Origin: Chitinophaga varians
GTDB taxonomy: Bacteria > Bacteroidota > Bacteroidia > Chitinophagales > Chitinophagaceae
NCBI RefSeq assembly: GCF_012641275.1
Contig: NZ_JABAIA010000001.1
Span: forward strand, 744,001 to 808,000
DNA: 64,000 bases
Direction of reading: 5' to 3'
Position numbers and translations under genes: made by a program. Under the pieces are notes generated by a model. The model ran no database searches. It was not told the origin of the DNA and worked only from the letters and a program-made list of their open reading frames with translations. The first letter of the stretch is position 1; each line of letters opens with the position of its first letter. Shown piece by piece: positions 19,002 to 28,658 of this stretch.

Positions 19002-19946
19002 TCAAGGTACTATTAACTCGTGTATACGGAGGTTGCTTACCTCCTGGTCTGTATGGATGTATTCTCCCTGTTCATGGACATCTTGTCCGTTTACGGCAAC
19101 GTTCTTAAAGCGGATGGGCAACCCTAAAGCCGTCCAGAAATATTTCCTGTCCTGAAGGTGGTAATGGATATGCGGCATGGTGGAGTGACCGCTGTTACCA
19201 CATGCCCCCAGAAGCTGGCCCTGTTTTACCTTGTCTCCTTTCTTCACGACAATACTTCCTTTCCTGAAATGCGCGATAAAGCTATATTCATTCTTTTGAT
19301 GCTCGATCACCAGATAATTTCCTCTAAAATCCTTTGTCTTCCAATCCACAGAAAGGTCGCCAACATGGGTATAATCCCGGACATTATTTTTCATACTGAC
19401 AATAGTTCCATCCGCCGGCGCAATTATCTCCTGATCAAAACAATAATAGTCCTCCAACCGGTTCCCTGTTCCGCTGTTAGGCCGATGATGATCATCTATC
19501 ATAAAAAAGTCATAGGCATACCGCTGCGTGAACAGTCCCCAGGAGTGGGATGTTTCAGGTGTTACCCCGCCGCGCCCAACTTTCCATGTACCTTTAAAAG
19601 GAAGTATGTAGTTGGTTTTACTATGGAAAGTTGCAGGAGATGGTAACCTGAAGGAATGGAAAACCAGTATGTATAACTGTCCCAACAATTGTTTTACTGT
19701 CTGTGCCAGGGCATATGGATTTAAAAGGCTCAGATAGATGGTTACGTAATAACGGCTCATATCGATGGAGGCGTCCTGCCGGTCTGTTGTTTGCTCTGAT
19801 TTTTTCTTCTTGTTGATGATTTTTTCAATCATCTCCAGTATAATGGCTACCAGATAGAACGGTGCAAAAAGGAGAAAACGCTTGTACCAAAAACCGATCA
19901 CTCCCAGAGCACCGATAAACTTACATGCTACAATAATTCTTTTCAT
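19002..19946 (-). CDS. M23 family peptidase-like protein with N-terminal membrane anchor
   Basis: The 314-residue protein has one or two N-terminal hydrophobic segments (about residues 5-42) and a second short hydrophobic region near 68-95. The C-terminal half is an M23 fold: IIAPADGTIVSM, GNYLVIEH, FIAHFRKGSIVVKKGD and the HxH metal motif (PHIHYHLQD). An Asp in AYDFF stands where the family has its first metal ligands. M23 enzymes cut peptide cross-links in peptidoglycan. The gene stands alone, convergent with the AraC regulator and divergent from the exporter operon. Loss of the usual H-x3-D first motif would make it non-catalytic; I cannot decide this by eye. Confidence 0.8.
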   Translation of the reverse strand: MKRIIVACKFIGALGVIGFWYKRFLLFAPFYLVAIILEMIEKIINKKKKSEQTTDRQDASIDMSRYYVTIYLSLLNPYALAQTVKQLLGQLYILVFHSFRLPSPATFHSKTNYILPFKGTWKVGRGGVTPETSHSWGLFTQRYAYDFFMIDDHHRPNSGTGNRLEDYYCFDQEIIAPADGTIVSMKNNVRDYTHVGDLSVDWKTKDFRGNYLVIEHQKNEYSFIAHFRKGSIVVKKGDKVKQGQLLGACGNSGHSTMPHIHYHLQDRKYFWTALGLPIRFKNVAVNGQDVHEQGEYIHTDQEVSNLRIHELIVP

Positions 19947-20050
19947 AGTAGGTTGGCAAATTCGAGGTTATGTCCTGAAGGTAAGTAACCGGACCGAATA
20001 TATGACAACCGGTTAAATTTTATTATCTTTACCAGATACCTTAATATACT

Positions 20051-20142
20051 ATGCAACATCGTTTTTCTACCAGTACGCCTCCGCCGGTAGCCTGAGGGCT
20101 GAACAACCGGATTCTACACTACCTTCCCGTTTGCTACGGGAG
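20051..20142 (+). promoter_or_regulatory. Possible Pro-rich leader peptide and hairpin upstream of the exporter/ProX operon
   Basis: A 14-codon frame (20051-20095) encodes MQHRFSTSTPPPVA and ends in TGA. It contains alternating Ser/Thr and three consecutive Pro codons. A 6- to 7-bp hairpin with CCCGT/ACGGG follows at 20124-20142, and the exporter ATG comes 92 bp later. This is the layout of an attenuator, in which stalling on a codon run changes downstream RNA folding. The second gene of the operon is a ProX-like editing factor for tRNA-Pro, which gives the Pro run possible meaning. No homologue comparison was possible. Confidence 0.4.
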
Positions 20143-20233
20143 AGGATTTCATATGCTTTAATGTCAGTATTCAGGATTGTTTAGCCTCAACTTAGCTTGT
20201 GGTTATCATTTGTTTTATTCAGACAATCTTGAA

Positions 20234-21133
20234 ATGAAAAATTTTAAATATTCGTTCATGGTCCTTTTAGGCGGGGTCATGTACGGAACGATGTCTTCGT
20301 TCGTAAAGCTGTCCTATGCGTCGGGCTATCATGCCGCGGAAATATCCTTCTCCCAGGCCTTCCTGTCGGCCATGCTGCTGGGCCTGACGCTGTTATTGAC
20401 CACTGGTAAAACCAGCCTCCAAAGGCTGTCCGCCAAAGAGCTGGTGACGCTAATGCTGGTAGGCGGCGCCATCGGGCTCACAAATTTTCTGTATTACCAG
20501 TCCGTAAGTTATATCTCCGCTTCACTGGCCATTGTGATACTGATGCAGTTCACATGGTTCAGTTTATTGCTGGAATGGCTTATTTTCCGGCAGCGGCCGG
20601 GCCGACCGGAGCTGGTAACGGTCCTGTTTATCCTGGTGGGAACGGTCATGGCAGGGAATCTGCTGCAGACTGACACCTTGTACTTCTCCTGGCAGGGCAT
20701 GGTATTGGCACTGGCATCATCTTTTACATATGCGGTGTATATTGTGGCCAACAGCCGGGTAGGCAAAGGCGTGAGGTGGCAATCGAAAAGCACGCTTATC
20801 ATGGCAGGTTCCGCCCTGACTATTTTTATCATCAATGTGCAGCCCATCATATCAGACAATCATTTCGGATATACGTTTATGTTATGGGCCATATTTTTGG
20901 CCGTGGTAGGCACCACTATTCCGACGGCACTGTTTGCCGCCGGCATCCCCAAAACAGGGGCCGGCACCAGCGCCATCCTGATGGCCGTAGAATTTCCGGT
21001 TGCCGTTTTATGTGCCTATCTTGTTCTGCATGAAGCTATCAGCCCGGTGCAGATAGCAGGTATCATCATCATGCTGGCCGCTATATCGGTCATGAATTAC
21101 TATAAATCGTCAAAAACAAAAAAAGAAAACTGA
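20234..21133 (+). CDS. EamA/DMT family small-molecule exporter
   Basis: The 299-residue protein has ten predicted hydrophobic helices in two EamA halves (about residues 5-140 and 150-290), as in drug/metabolite transporters of the RhaT/YdcZ type. Motifs include AIGLTNFLYYQSVSYIS and VGTTIPTALFAAGIPKTGA. I chose the internal Met at 20234 (MKNFKYSFMV) because the 19 residues before it do not look like DMT protein. Substrates in this family are often amino acids or nucleotides. The ProX gene starts 3 bp after its stop, so the two are co-transcribed. Confidence 0.9.
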   Translation: MKNFKYSFMVLLGGVMYGTMSSFVKLSYASGYHAAEISFSQAFLSAMLLGLTLLLTTGKTSLQRLSAKELVTLMLVGGAIGLTNFLYYQSVSYISASLAIVILMQFTWFSLLLEWLIFRQRPGRPELVTVLFILVGTVMAGNLLQTDTLYFSWQGMVLALASSFTYAVYIVANSRVGKGVRWQSKSTLIMAGSALTIFIINVQPIISDNHFGYTFMLWAIFLAVVGTTIPTALFAAGIPKTGAGTSAILMAVEFPVAVLCAYLVLHEAISPVQIAGIIIMLAAISVMNYYKSSKTKKEN

Positions 21134-21136
21134 ACC

Positions 21137-21676
21137 ATGTTTTATATCAGTGAAGTAAAACATACACCACCTGTGGTATTTAAGACCGCCCTACAGGAGA
21201 TGGTGTATACCCTGTTGCAGGAAAAGCAGGTGCCATTTGAACGGGTAGACAATGATGACGCCATTACCATGGAAGACTGTATCCTCATCGACCGCCAGCT
21301 GAATATGAAAACGGTAAAAACGCTGTTTCTGTGCAACCGGCAGCAGACAAATTTCTACCTGTTCGTCACCACGGCCGGCAAACCTTTTGTCACCAAAGAC
21401 CTGAGCCGGGTATTAGGCATATCCAGGGTGTCATTCGCCCCGGTAGAATTACTGGGCACCATGCTGGGCACCACCATAGGGGCCACCACTATCTTCGGCC
21501 TGCTGCTGGACAAAGAACACGCCGTACAGGTAGTTATTGACAAAGACGTGCTGTTGGAAGAATGGTATGGCTGCAGCGATGGTACCACCACCAGCTACAT
21601 GAAGATCAGCAGAGACTGGATCATGCATGATTTCCTGGCTTATACCGGGCATTCACCGAAAGTGATAGAAATATAA
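21137..21676 (+). CDS. YbaK/ProX-type aminoacyl-tRNA deacylase (prolyl-tRNA synthetase-associated domain)
   Basis: The 179-residue single-domain protein follows the ProX pattern: QEKQVPFERVDNDDAITMED, the conserved Lys in MKTVKTLFLCN, DLSRVLGISRVSFAPVELL, and a Gly-rich loop followed by IFGLLLDKEHAVQVVID (shown here in parts). ProX proteins remove Ala wrongly attached to tRNA-Pro. It is joined to the EamA gene by a 3-bp gap, and a strong terminator follows. Pairing with an exporter suggests that both deal with the same amino acid or analogue, but this is inference. Confidence 0.87.
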   Translation: MFYISEVKHTPPVVFKTALQEMVYTLLQEKQVPFERVDNDDAITMEDCILIDRQLNMKTVKTLFLCNRQQTNFYLFVTTAGKPFVTKDLSRVLGISRVSFAPVELLGTMLGTTIGATTIFGLLLDKEHAVQVVIDKDVLLEEWYGCSDGTTTSYMKISRDWIMHDFLAYTGHSPKVIEI

Positions 21677-21685
21677 ACGAGTATG

Positions 21686-21719
21686 CAAAAGGTTGTAAGG
21701 TAACACTTACAACCTTTTG
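21686..21719 (+). terminator. Intrinsic terminator of the exporter/ProX operon
   Basis: A perfect 14-bp stem (CAAAAGGTTGTAAG at 21686-21699 with 21706-21719) and a 6-nt loop follow the ProX stop by 9 bp, then TTATTTATAAA. The core AAGGTTGTAA is also used in the tRNA-Leu terminator at 42088. The right arm abuts the 3' end of the truncated HAD gene on the other strand. Confidence 0.85.
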
Positions 21720-22073
21720 TTATTTATAAAATATGAACATGCTGCCTGCTGTTTTGCCCAGGATTTTATCATGAATACTTTTATTGATGATCTTATCTAG
21801 CCGAATACCATAACTCAGAAACATCCTACTGATATATGCCGGCGATCTGTAAGAAGTAGTATACACGTACAGCCGGTGGTTGTCCTGCCGAAGCTGTTTC
21901 ATCAGCCTGACAGTGCCTGCCCTGATGCATTCGCGGCTGATAAGCCGCTGCCATATTGATTTACGTTCTACCGGAAACTGTTTCATTCCGGGTATTAAAG
22001 TATCATCAAGGTCGAAGGAAATAATCACAGGTATCGCTATTATGCTGGAAACGCAATATACAACAACGATCAC
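21720..22073 (-). pseudogene. Truncated HAD-like hydrolase
   Basis: The 117-residue frame contains HAD motif I (ISFDLDDTLIPG, DxDxT) and motif II (VYTTSYRSP), then stops after a short non-family tail (GKTAGSMFIFYK). Proteins with this beginning normally continue for another 50-60 residues, including motif III with acidic residues for Mg2+. Here that part is absent, because the terminator of the converging operon takes its place. The N-terminus is also irregular, with about 16 hydrophobic residues before motif I and no convincing start. I read it as a gene truncated at its 3' end; a shortened functional protein is less likely. Confidence 0.6.
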
Positions 22074-22151
22074 AAACAGGAGAATGTTCTACACGGGCAG
22101 ACTAACGTGCACGAATATATCGATAATCTCCTCAATCCGGGCCCGCCGGGC

Positions 22152-23189
22152 TTATACCTTCTCCCCTTCCACAATGCTCACTTCTGTGATATCGAGGTCA
22201 ATGACACGTGTAAGCCGCAGACCGGACCGGCGGAACAGTTCATCAAATTCCGCTGCCGTTCTTTCTTTTCCGCCCGTTACCACCAGCATGTTCACATCCA
22301 TAAACTTTGCTCCGTGATACGAGTTGCCTTCAGGAATAACACCGTCCACGATCAGGATTTTGCTTTCCGGTTTCATAGCTTTGCTGACAACGCTGAGGAT
22401 GCGCACGGAATCTTCGTCATCCCAGTCATGAATGATCATCTTTAAAAGGTAGGCATCCGCACCGGCAGGCACCTGTTCAAAGAAATTACCGCTGACAGCG
22501 GAGCTACGCTGACGGAGCTCCGGATCAGCAGACAGCAATGCGGCTGTTTGCTCCACTACGTAAGGCACGTCGAATACGATACCAGACGCTCCTGGTGTCT
22601 TTCTGAGAATAGCGGTCAACAGAGAGCCATTGCTGCCACCCACATCGATGATCGTTTTAAAAGAAGAAAAATCATATTTATCCAGGATGGCGGGACTCAG
22701 AAAGCTGGTCAAGGCAGTCATAGCTTTCATGAAGTTTTGTCCCTCACCGGCATTTTTCTTATAAAATTCCCAGAGGTTTTCTCCGTAGTATTCATCAAAA
22801 GCAGTTTTCCCGGACCTGACACTATCTATCAGATTGCCCCATGGGGTGTAAAACTCTCCCATTTCCGCCAGCAGGAATGCTTTCATGCTGCCTTTAATAT
22901 CACCGATCAACGCCAGGGAATCAGGGGTGTTCACAAATACGCCTGGTGACTGTTCTTCAAAGACCCCGTTGGCGGCCAGCAGTTTCAACATACGATGAAG
23001 TGAAGGCGCATGTGTGTTTGTTTCAGCCGCCAGCGCAGCGATGTCTAAAGGGCCGGCAGAAAGTATCTCCGCTATGTCCAGCCGGGCGGCCGTATATACA
23101 CAACAGGAAACCCAGTGATTGGTAATGTGGCGGAGGATATTGCCGGTATGTTCAGCAGAGGCTTGTAAGCCGGATAAGTTAACGCGCAT
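22152..23189 (-). CDS. SAM-dependent O-methyltransferase (Methyltransf_2 type)
   Basis: The 345-residue protein has an N-terminal winged-helix dimerisation domain (about residues 15-95, with TAARLDIAEILSAGPLDIA). The Rossmann methyltransferase domain follows: motif I TIIDVGGSNGSLLTAIL near residue 180, and the catalytic-type His in KMIIHDWDDEDSVRIL. Relatives methylate phenolic hydroxyls of small molecules, including antibiotic precursors. I chose the Met at 23187-23189 (MRVNLSGLQ); the longer frame adds 21 residues unlike the family. It is divergent from the tyrosine phenol-lyase gene across about 120 bp, so both may act on tyrosine-derived phenols. Confidence 0.9.
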   Translation of the reverse strand: MRVNLSGLQASAEHTGNILRHITNHWVSCCVYTAARLDIAEILSAGPLDIAALAAETNTHAPSLHRMLKLLAANGVFEEQSPGVFVNTPDSLALIGDIKGSMKAFLLAEMGEFYTPWGNLIDSVRSGKTAFDEYYGENLWEFYKKNAGEGQNFMKAMTALTSFLSPAILDKYDFSSFKTIIDVGGSNGSLLTAILRKTPGASGIVFDVPYVVEQTAALLSADPELRQRSSAVSGNFFEQVPAGADAYLLKMIIHDWDDEDSVRILSVVSKAMKPESKILIVDGVIPEGNSYHGAKFMDVNMLVVTGGKERTAAEFDELFRRSGLRLTRVIDLDITEVSIVEGEKV

Positions 23190-23280
23190 AGGATAGATTT
23201 TTTTTAAAAATAACGTGTATCTAAATTTAATATGATTCCCTGTCGCTCTCACCGCAGTGGCAGTCTTTATTTTGAGACGA

Positions 23281-23292
23281 TATAGATCTATA
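23281..23292. promoter_or_regulatory. Palindrome in the divergent promoter region of the methyltransferase and phenol-lyase
   Basis: TATAGATCTATA is a perfect 12-bp palindrome, 20 bp upstream of the phenol-lyase start and about 90 bp from the methyltransferase start. It could be an operator for the phenol-lyase. A TTTTG run at about 23271 might be part of a promoter. Confidence 0.35.
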
Positions 23293-23293
23293 A

Positions 23294-24715
<1,422 letters not shown>

Positions 24716-24743
24716 TCAATATCCCATCATCTTTATACCTGGC

Positions 24744-24774
24744 AGCCCTTTCCCCGGAAAGGGCTTTCTCTTTA
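24744..24774 (+). terminator. Intrinsic terminator of the tyrosine phenol-lyase gene
   Basis: AGCCCTTTCC (24744-24753) pairs with GGAAAGGGCT (24756-24765), and TTCTCTTT follows. It is 28 bp past the stop codon. Confidence 0.85.
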
Positions 24775-24849
24775 AAAAGATGAACAAAAAGAAGAGGCAT
24801 ATTGGCTTCATAGTGCATCCCATGTGATAAAATTGTAAGTTGCAGGGTG

Positions 24850-25581
24850 ATGACCGATTTTTCTTCCTTACTACAGCTCGACCGGGAAGTGCTGACCATG
24901 CTGGTCAGTGCTTACAGCAGTTACGCCATCTACCTCGATGAAGGGCAGTCCGACGACTTCCCAACCATCGCAGGCAGTTACATGAAAGCTGCCGGCTACG
25001 TCATGTTCTATGATCAGGCTGCCGCCAGGAAATGGTTCTCCCGGGCGAGGGAGTATTTTACCCGCGCGGCAGATACCTACAGCATCATCGCCGCTATTTG
25101 TTGTTATCAGTCCCCCGATATGGAACCAGGTCCGGACCTTCCATTTTACCAGCTATTGTGCAGTTATTTTAAAGATGCGCCTGCCGATATTACCGCCTAC
25201 CAGGAGCCGGTGGGACGATTACAGATTCCTATCCGTCTTTATATAGAAGCCTTCGAAGCCACCGAAGAAGCCACCCAGGCAGCAGACCTGCCAGCCGCCT
25301 GGAAACCATTGCTCACACGCATGCATACACGTCCGCGGTTGCTCAGTAAAGACACACGGCGCTGGCGCAGCCTCGAAGGTACTATCAACCCGATAGAACC
25401 GGAGACTATTGCCACTTGCGTCACCTTGCTGACGGTAGCGCTGCGGCAGGGTATTACGCTGGAAAGTATTGAGGAGATAATGACGCAGCAGAAAGATGTG
25501 GCGTTTATTGCGGTGAAGATAGCGTTGTTATTAAACGCCGATCCCACTCCACCTCCACATACCGGCTGCAATCCTGCTTAA
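24850..25581 (+). CDS. Hypothetical helical protein of the 24.8-27.1 kb gene group
   Basis: I do not recognise this 243-residue protein. It is mostly alpha-helical and Ala-rich, with possible TPR-like helices (AAARKWFSRAREYFTRAADTYS). It lacks a signal peptide or transmembrane segment and ends in a short Pro-rich tail (PTPPPHTGCNPA). ATG at 24850 is preferred over the GTG one codon before. Its 3' end overlaps the converging gene at 25505-26131 by 77 bp, an unusually long overlap between two intact frames. It may belong functionally with the two minus-strand genes that follow. Confidence 0.7.
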   Translation: MTDFSSLLQLDREVLTMLVSAYSSYAIYLDEGQSDDFPTIAGSYMKAAGYVMFYDQAAARKWFSRAREYFTRAADTYSIIAAICCYQSPDMEPGPDLPFYQLLCSYFKDAPADITAYQEPVGRLQIPIRLYIEAFEATEEATQAADLPAAWKPLLTRMHTRPRLLSKDTRRWRSLEGTINPIEPETIATCVTLLTVALRQGITLESIEEIMTQQKDVAFIAVKIALLLNADPTPPPHTGCNPA

Positions 25582-26131
25582 GTTCTTCATAACGGTCCAG
25601 CAGCAACGCAGCCCCGCCGCGGCTTACATGCCGCTTTACCAACTCATGAATAAAGCCTACTGCTTCCGGACCTACGGCCCGCATATCATAAACAATATAA
25701 CGATAACGGTGCAGCGCAGCACATAGCGTTAACAGGCGTTTAGGGCCGCCCATTAACCTATCCATTTGGGTATGGCGGTCAATATTACCTTGTTGCTCAC
25801 AAACATCACAATACTCATAGATGATGCCGGCGTATTCGCTGGCGGGACCTATATTCTTTTTCACGTATTCTCCAACAGACACGGGGTTAAAACGCCGGCG
25901 GAACCACGACTGCCGGAAATGCGGCACGTATGTGAGAGGATGACGTACGTTCACCTCTGTACATTTCGTTTTACCGGTAACGATATCCACAACAGGGTTC
26001 TGGACGGCCATAGCGTTTACCGGGTCCTTCAGGTTTAGCACCACCAACTCTCTTTCCTGTAATACGAACGGCGGAATAAACCATTCCGCTGTGCGGAAGC
26101 CTTTGTTGTCAAGTAGCAGTTGGCTTGCCAT
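25505..26131 (-). CDS. Hypothetical protein with degenerate ABC-ATPase-like C-terminus
   Basis: The 208-residue protein has no family that I can name. Its C-terminal half (MGGPKRLLTLCAAL, then YRYIVYDMRAVGPEAVGFI) resembles the signature-to-Walker B part of an ABC ATPase: a hydrophobic strand ending in Asp, then a switch-like region. There is no Walker A (GxxGxGK) in the protein, so it should not hydrolyse ATP by itself. It starts 3 bp after the SUMF1-like gene ends, so the two form an operon. Its last 77 bp overlap the converging gene. Confidence 0.6.
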   Translation of the reverse strand: MASQLLLDNKGFRTAEWFIPPFVLQERELVVLNLKDPVNAMAVQNPVVDIVTGKTKCTEVNVRHPLTYVPHFRQSWFRRRFNPVSVGEYVKKNIGPASEYAGIIYEYCDVCEQQGNIDRHTQMDRLMGGPKRLLTLCAALHRYRYIVYDMRAVGPEAVGFIHELVKRHVSRGGAALLLDRYEELKQDCSRYVEVEWDRRLITTLSSPQ

Positions 26132-26134
26132 AGG

Positions 26135-27118
26135 TTACAGTATCCTCTTTACCCTTCTCACAAAAGTATAATCACCGGTAATCTCTTCGGCATAATTCAT
26201 ATCATCATCAAAAATACCCGGGTCACGGAAATACGTGCCTACGCTGAGATATCCGAGGTCTAAGCCACCGCCGCCACAGAGGTTACAACCGCCGTCGCCA
26301 CCTTTGAGGAACCACTCGCTGTCCATCATCACTTCATAATGATAAGGGTTGTTGGCGATCACCAGCCCAAAATGATTAGGACTTTCCAGGTAATTTTCTT
26401 CGTCGTTTCCTTCGCGTTTGAAATAGAGATAGTTTTTATCGTAGTCCATGGAATCGCCCCACGGGTATATACTGCGGGAACCGCCTCCACAAAGGTATTC
26501 CCACTCGTCTTCGGTAGGAAGCCTGAAACCCGTGTCTTGTATTTCCTTTGTCAGTGTCTCCCTGGAAACGCCCTCGTACAGCCATGCCTGGATATGATCA
26601 CCGTCTTTTACCAGCCGGAAAGTATCATTCACGGTATAACTCCAGTGCTCGCGGGGAGAGGCTTTTACTTCGGCAAAAGTTTTCTCAAAATATTCGTCGG
26701 AGGTGAGGCGTTCATCTGTTAATTCCACAGGGAAATATCCGGTGGCACGGTAGGCCCGTTCCACGATCATAGGGCTGACAGTAACGGTGCGTACGGGCGA
26801 CAGCCGCTCACGGATGTAGTTATCCATCTCCCCGATATCATTATTAAACAGGGCGGCCATATGCTCCCGGTTTTCTGTGGCTATGTTCCAGGAATCGAGG
26901 CCCAGTGTTACGGTATCACCGGGCACAAAAACAAATTCTGCCCCGTCATGGTCCAGCACAGCGGTAAAAGTACGCTGAGCGAATTTTTCAAATGTCTCAA
27001 AACGTTTGATGGTAAACTCCGGAAACCGGGTCTGTATCAACTGTTGTAAAATGGCTTCTGCTTCCGGGCGGGACAATGCATTCCACGCCTGACGGTCATA
27101 TATTTGGGTTACGCTCAT
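26135..27118 (-). CDS. SUMF1/FGE-like (EgtB/PvdO family) domain protein
   Basis: The 327-residue protein has the formylglycine-generating-enzyme fold signature in its centre: FRLPTEDEWEYLCGGG, then YPWGD. It lacks a signal peptide. The C-terminus has Gly-rich segments (GGDGGCNLCGGGG) and ends VRRVKRIL, similar to the VRRV end of the family. The N-terminal ~130 residues are not of the family; they contain LDHDGAEFVFVPGD. The Cys pair of true FGE is not clearly at the same place, so it may bind ligand without sulfatase-activating function. No sulfatase is encoded in the window. It is the first gene of a two-gene operon. Confidence 0.75.
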   Translation of the reverse strand: MSVTQIYDRQAWNALSRPEAEAILQQLIQTRFPEFTIKRFETFEKFAQRTFTAVLDHDGAEFVFVPGDTVTLGLDSWNIATENREHMAALFNNDIGEMDNYIRERLSPVRTVTVSPMIVERAYRATGYFPVELTDERLTSDEYFEKTFAEVKASPREHWSYTVNDTFRLVKDGDHIQAWLYEGVSRETLTKEIQDTGFRLPTEDEWEYLCGGGSRSIYPWGDSMDYDKNYLYFKREGNDEENYLESPNHFGLVIANNPYHYEVMMDSEWFLKGGDGGCNLCGGGGLDLGYLSVGTYFRDPGIFDDDMNYAEEITGDYTFVRRVKRIL

Positions 27119-27160
27119 GAAATATCAGGATAATTTCCGGCGACTAATTTAACCAAACTT

Positions 27161-28576
27161 TCATGATTTCAGTAACGAGGCATAATGTAATGTCTGGAGA
27201 CGGCCATTTCCCACGACATTGAATTCCACTTTCTGCTGCGTGTTATCTTTTCCTTTGAGCGTAAGGGTAATTTTGTTATCTCCTTTTTTCAGGGGGATGC
27301 GCGAATAATAAATCGAATGTGGCAGGCTTTGCCAGTTTCGGGTGTCGGCCTTTTCGGCTAATGTGGAAAGGAGATTAAACAGTTCTCCGGCTACTTCGTC
27401 ATTTTTCCGGATCTCATATTCTGCCAGTTTTTTGATGGCCAGCCGTGTGAGTGCCAATCCCATTTCCTTCAGGAACCGTTCCTGCAGGGTGCGAAAGGCC
27501 AGCTGGTTCACATCTTCCACTTTCTCCAACGTAGTGGAGAAGGTACTGTCGCGCTGAATATCGGCGGTGGTGTAATACAATGGTTGTTCCACATAGCTGG
27601 GGAAGGCCACCCGAAAGGCTTCCAGGTGTCGCCGCAGGCGGTGGCAGGAGTCCTGTGGGAAAAGGTTGAAATCGAAAGGGATGAAAATCTGGGTGTTGGG
27701 GTCGGTAAAAACAAAGTTGCCTGGTCCTCTTTCGGTGAGGGTAAAGAAAAAATTGCTTTCCGCTTTTACCGGCGCCAGTCCGTTTTCCCAGATCACCAGC
27801 ACTGCGCCGCCATCGTTGTCGGCTGTACGCTGGTACACACGACCAAATTGTTGTTCATAATATTGTACTTCCTGTTGAAAGCCCAGCTGATCGGCGGTAC
27901 GCAGCAGGTCTACCTGCAACTGTGCGGGCAGGTCCACGCCATAATAGCGGTGATCAGGCGCTTTCAGGAAAATATCAGCTGCATTGCGGTAGGAGATAAA
28001 AGCATTATTGATATCGCCGGCGCTTTCATATACGATGCCCTGCACAATCAATGAAAAAGCGTCGTTGCTGTATTTTTTATCGTTATTTTTTTTCCGGTCG
28101 TTGAGGGCATAGGTGCCGAGTGATATCCGGCGGGCTTCTACCTCAGCGTCTTCCAGCTGGTGTAGCTTCAGGTAGTTAATGGATTTATAATAGTGTATCA
28201 GTAACCGTTCGAAGTCTTCTCCCTGGTAAATCTGCATGGCAGGATTGATCACTAGTCCCAGTGTCTGGTCCAGCACCCTGCTGCCGCGGTGGCCCGACAG
28301 GATGGAGTCTGCGGCGTTGAAATACAGGTTGCTTTCGTGGTAGCGTCCCTGTAAGAAAGCTGTTTTTCCTTTCTCCATGTTAAACAGCAGTTTGTTGCGG
28401 CCATACCGGAAAAAGCGTGCTTTGTCCAGCTCCGTGGAAGCTTCCCCGAAGCGGCCCTCCGACACTGCCTGGTAATAGGGCGCCACCGCGTGGTTATACG
28501 TGCGGCATGAAAAAAAGAAGGGCACAGCCAATGCCAGCGGCAGCCACCGCTTCCATTGACGAACAGAGATACACAT
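27161..28576 (-). CDS. COG3014-type lipoprotein of the LpoB gene neighbourhood
   Basis: The 471-residue protein has a lipoprotein signal (hydrophobic residues 12-23, then FFSCRT with Cys near 24). Its body contains TPR-like helices: GRFGEASTELDKARFFRYGRN in part, GKTAFLQGRYHESNLYFNAAD and FISYRNAADIFLKA. It ends in a beta-rich domain (KKGDNKITLTLKGKDN). Proteins of this type are often encoded beside lpoB-like genes in Gram-negative bacteria, but their function is not established. It should sit at the outer membrane, facing the periplasm. A terminator-like hairpin separates it from the upstream lpoB-like gene. Confidence 0.85.
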   Translation of the reverse strand: MCISVRQWKRWLPLALAVPFFFSCRTYNHAVAPYYQAVSEGRFGEASTELDKARFFRYGRNKLLFNMEKGKTAFLQGRYHESNLYFNAADSILSGHRGSRVLDQTLGLVINPAMQIYQGEDFERLLIHYYKSINYLKLHQLEDAEVEARRISLGTYALNDRKKNNDKKYSNDAFSLIVQGIVYESAGDINNAFISYRNAADIFLKAPDHRYYGVDLPAQLQVDLLRTADQLGFQQEVQYYEQQFGRVYQRTADNDGGAVLVIWENGLAPVKAESNFFFTLTERGPGNFVFTDPNTQIFIPFDFNLFPQDSCHRLRRHLEAFRVAFPSYVEQPLYYTTADIQRDSTFSTTLEKVEDVNQLAFRTLQERFLKEMGLALTRLAIKKLAEYEIRKNDEVAGELFNLLSTLAEKADTRNWQSLPHSIYYSRIPLKKGDNKITLTLKGKDNTQQKVEFNVVGNGRLQTLHYASLLKS

Positions 28577-28598
28577 GATACGCTTTTGAGATAAAAAT

Positions 28599-28628
28599 GT
28601 GCGCCGGCAACACAGACAACCGGCGCAC
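28599..28628 (-). terminator. Terminator hairpin between the lpoB-like and COG3014 genes
   Basis: GTGCGCCGG (28599-28607) pairs with CCGGCGCAC (28620-28628). On the minus strand the stem is followed by ATTTTTATC, a short T-tract. It lies 30 bp past the lpoB-like stop and would lower expression of the COG3014 gene below that of the upstream genes. Confidence 0.7.
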
Positions 28629-28658
28629 GGTCACCACAGTGGTAACGAGTATGTAGGT

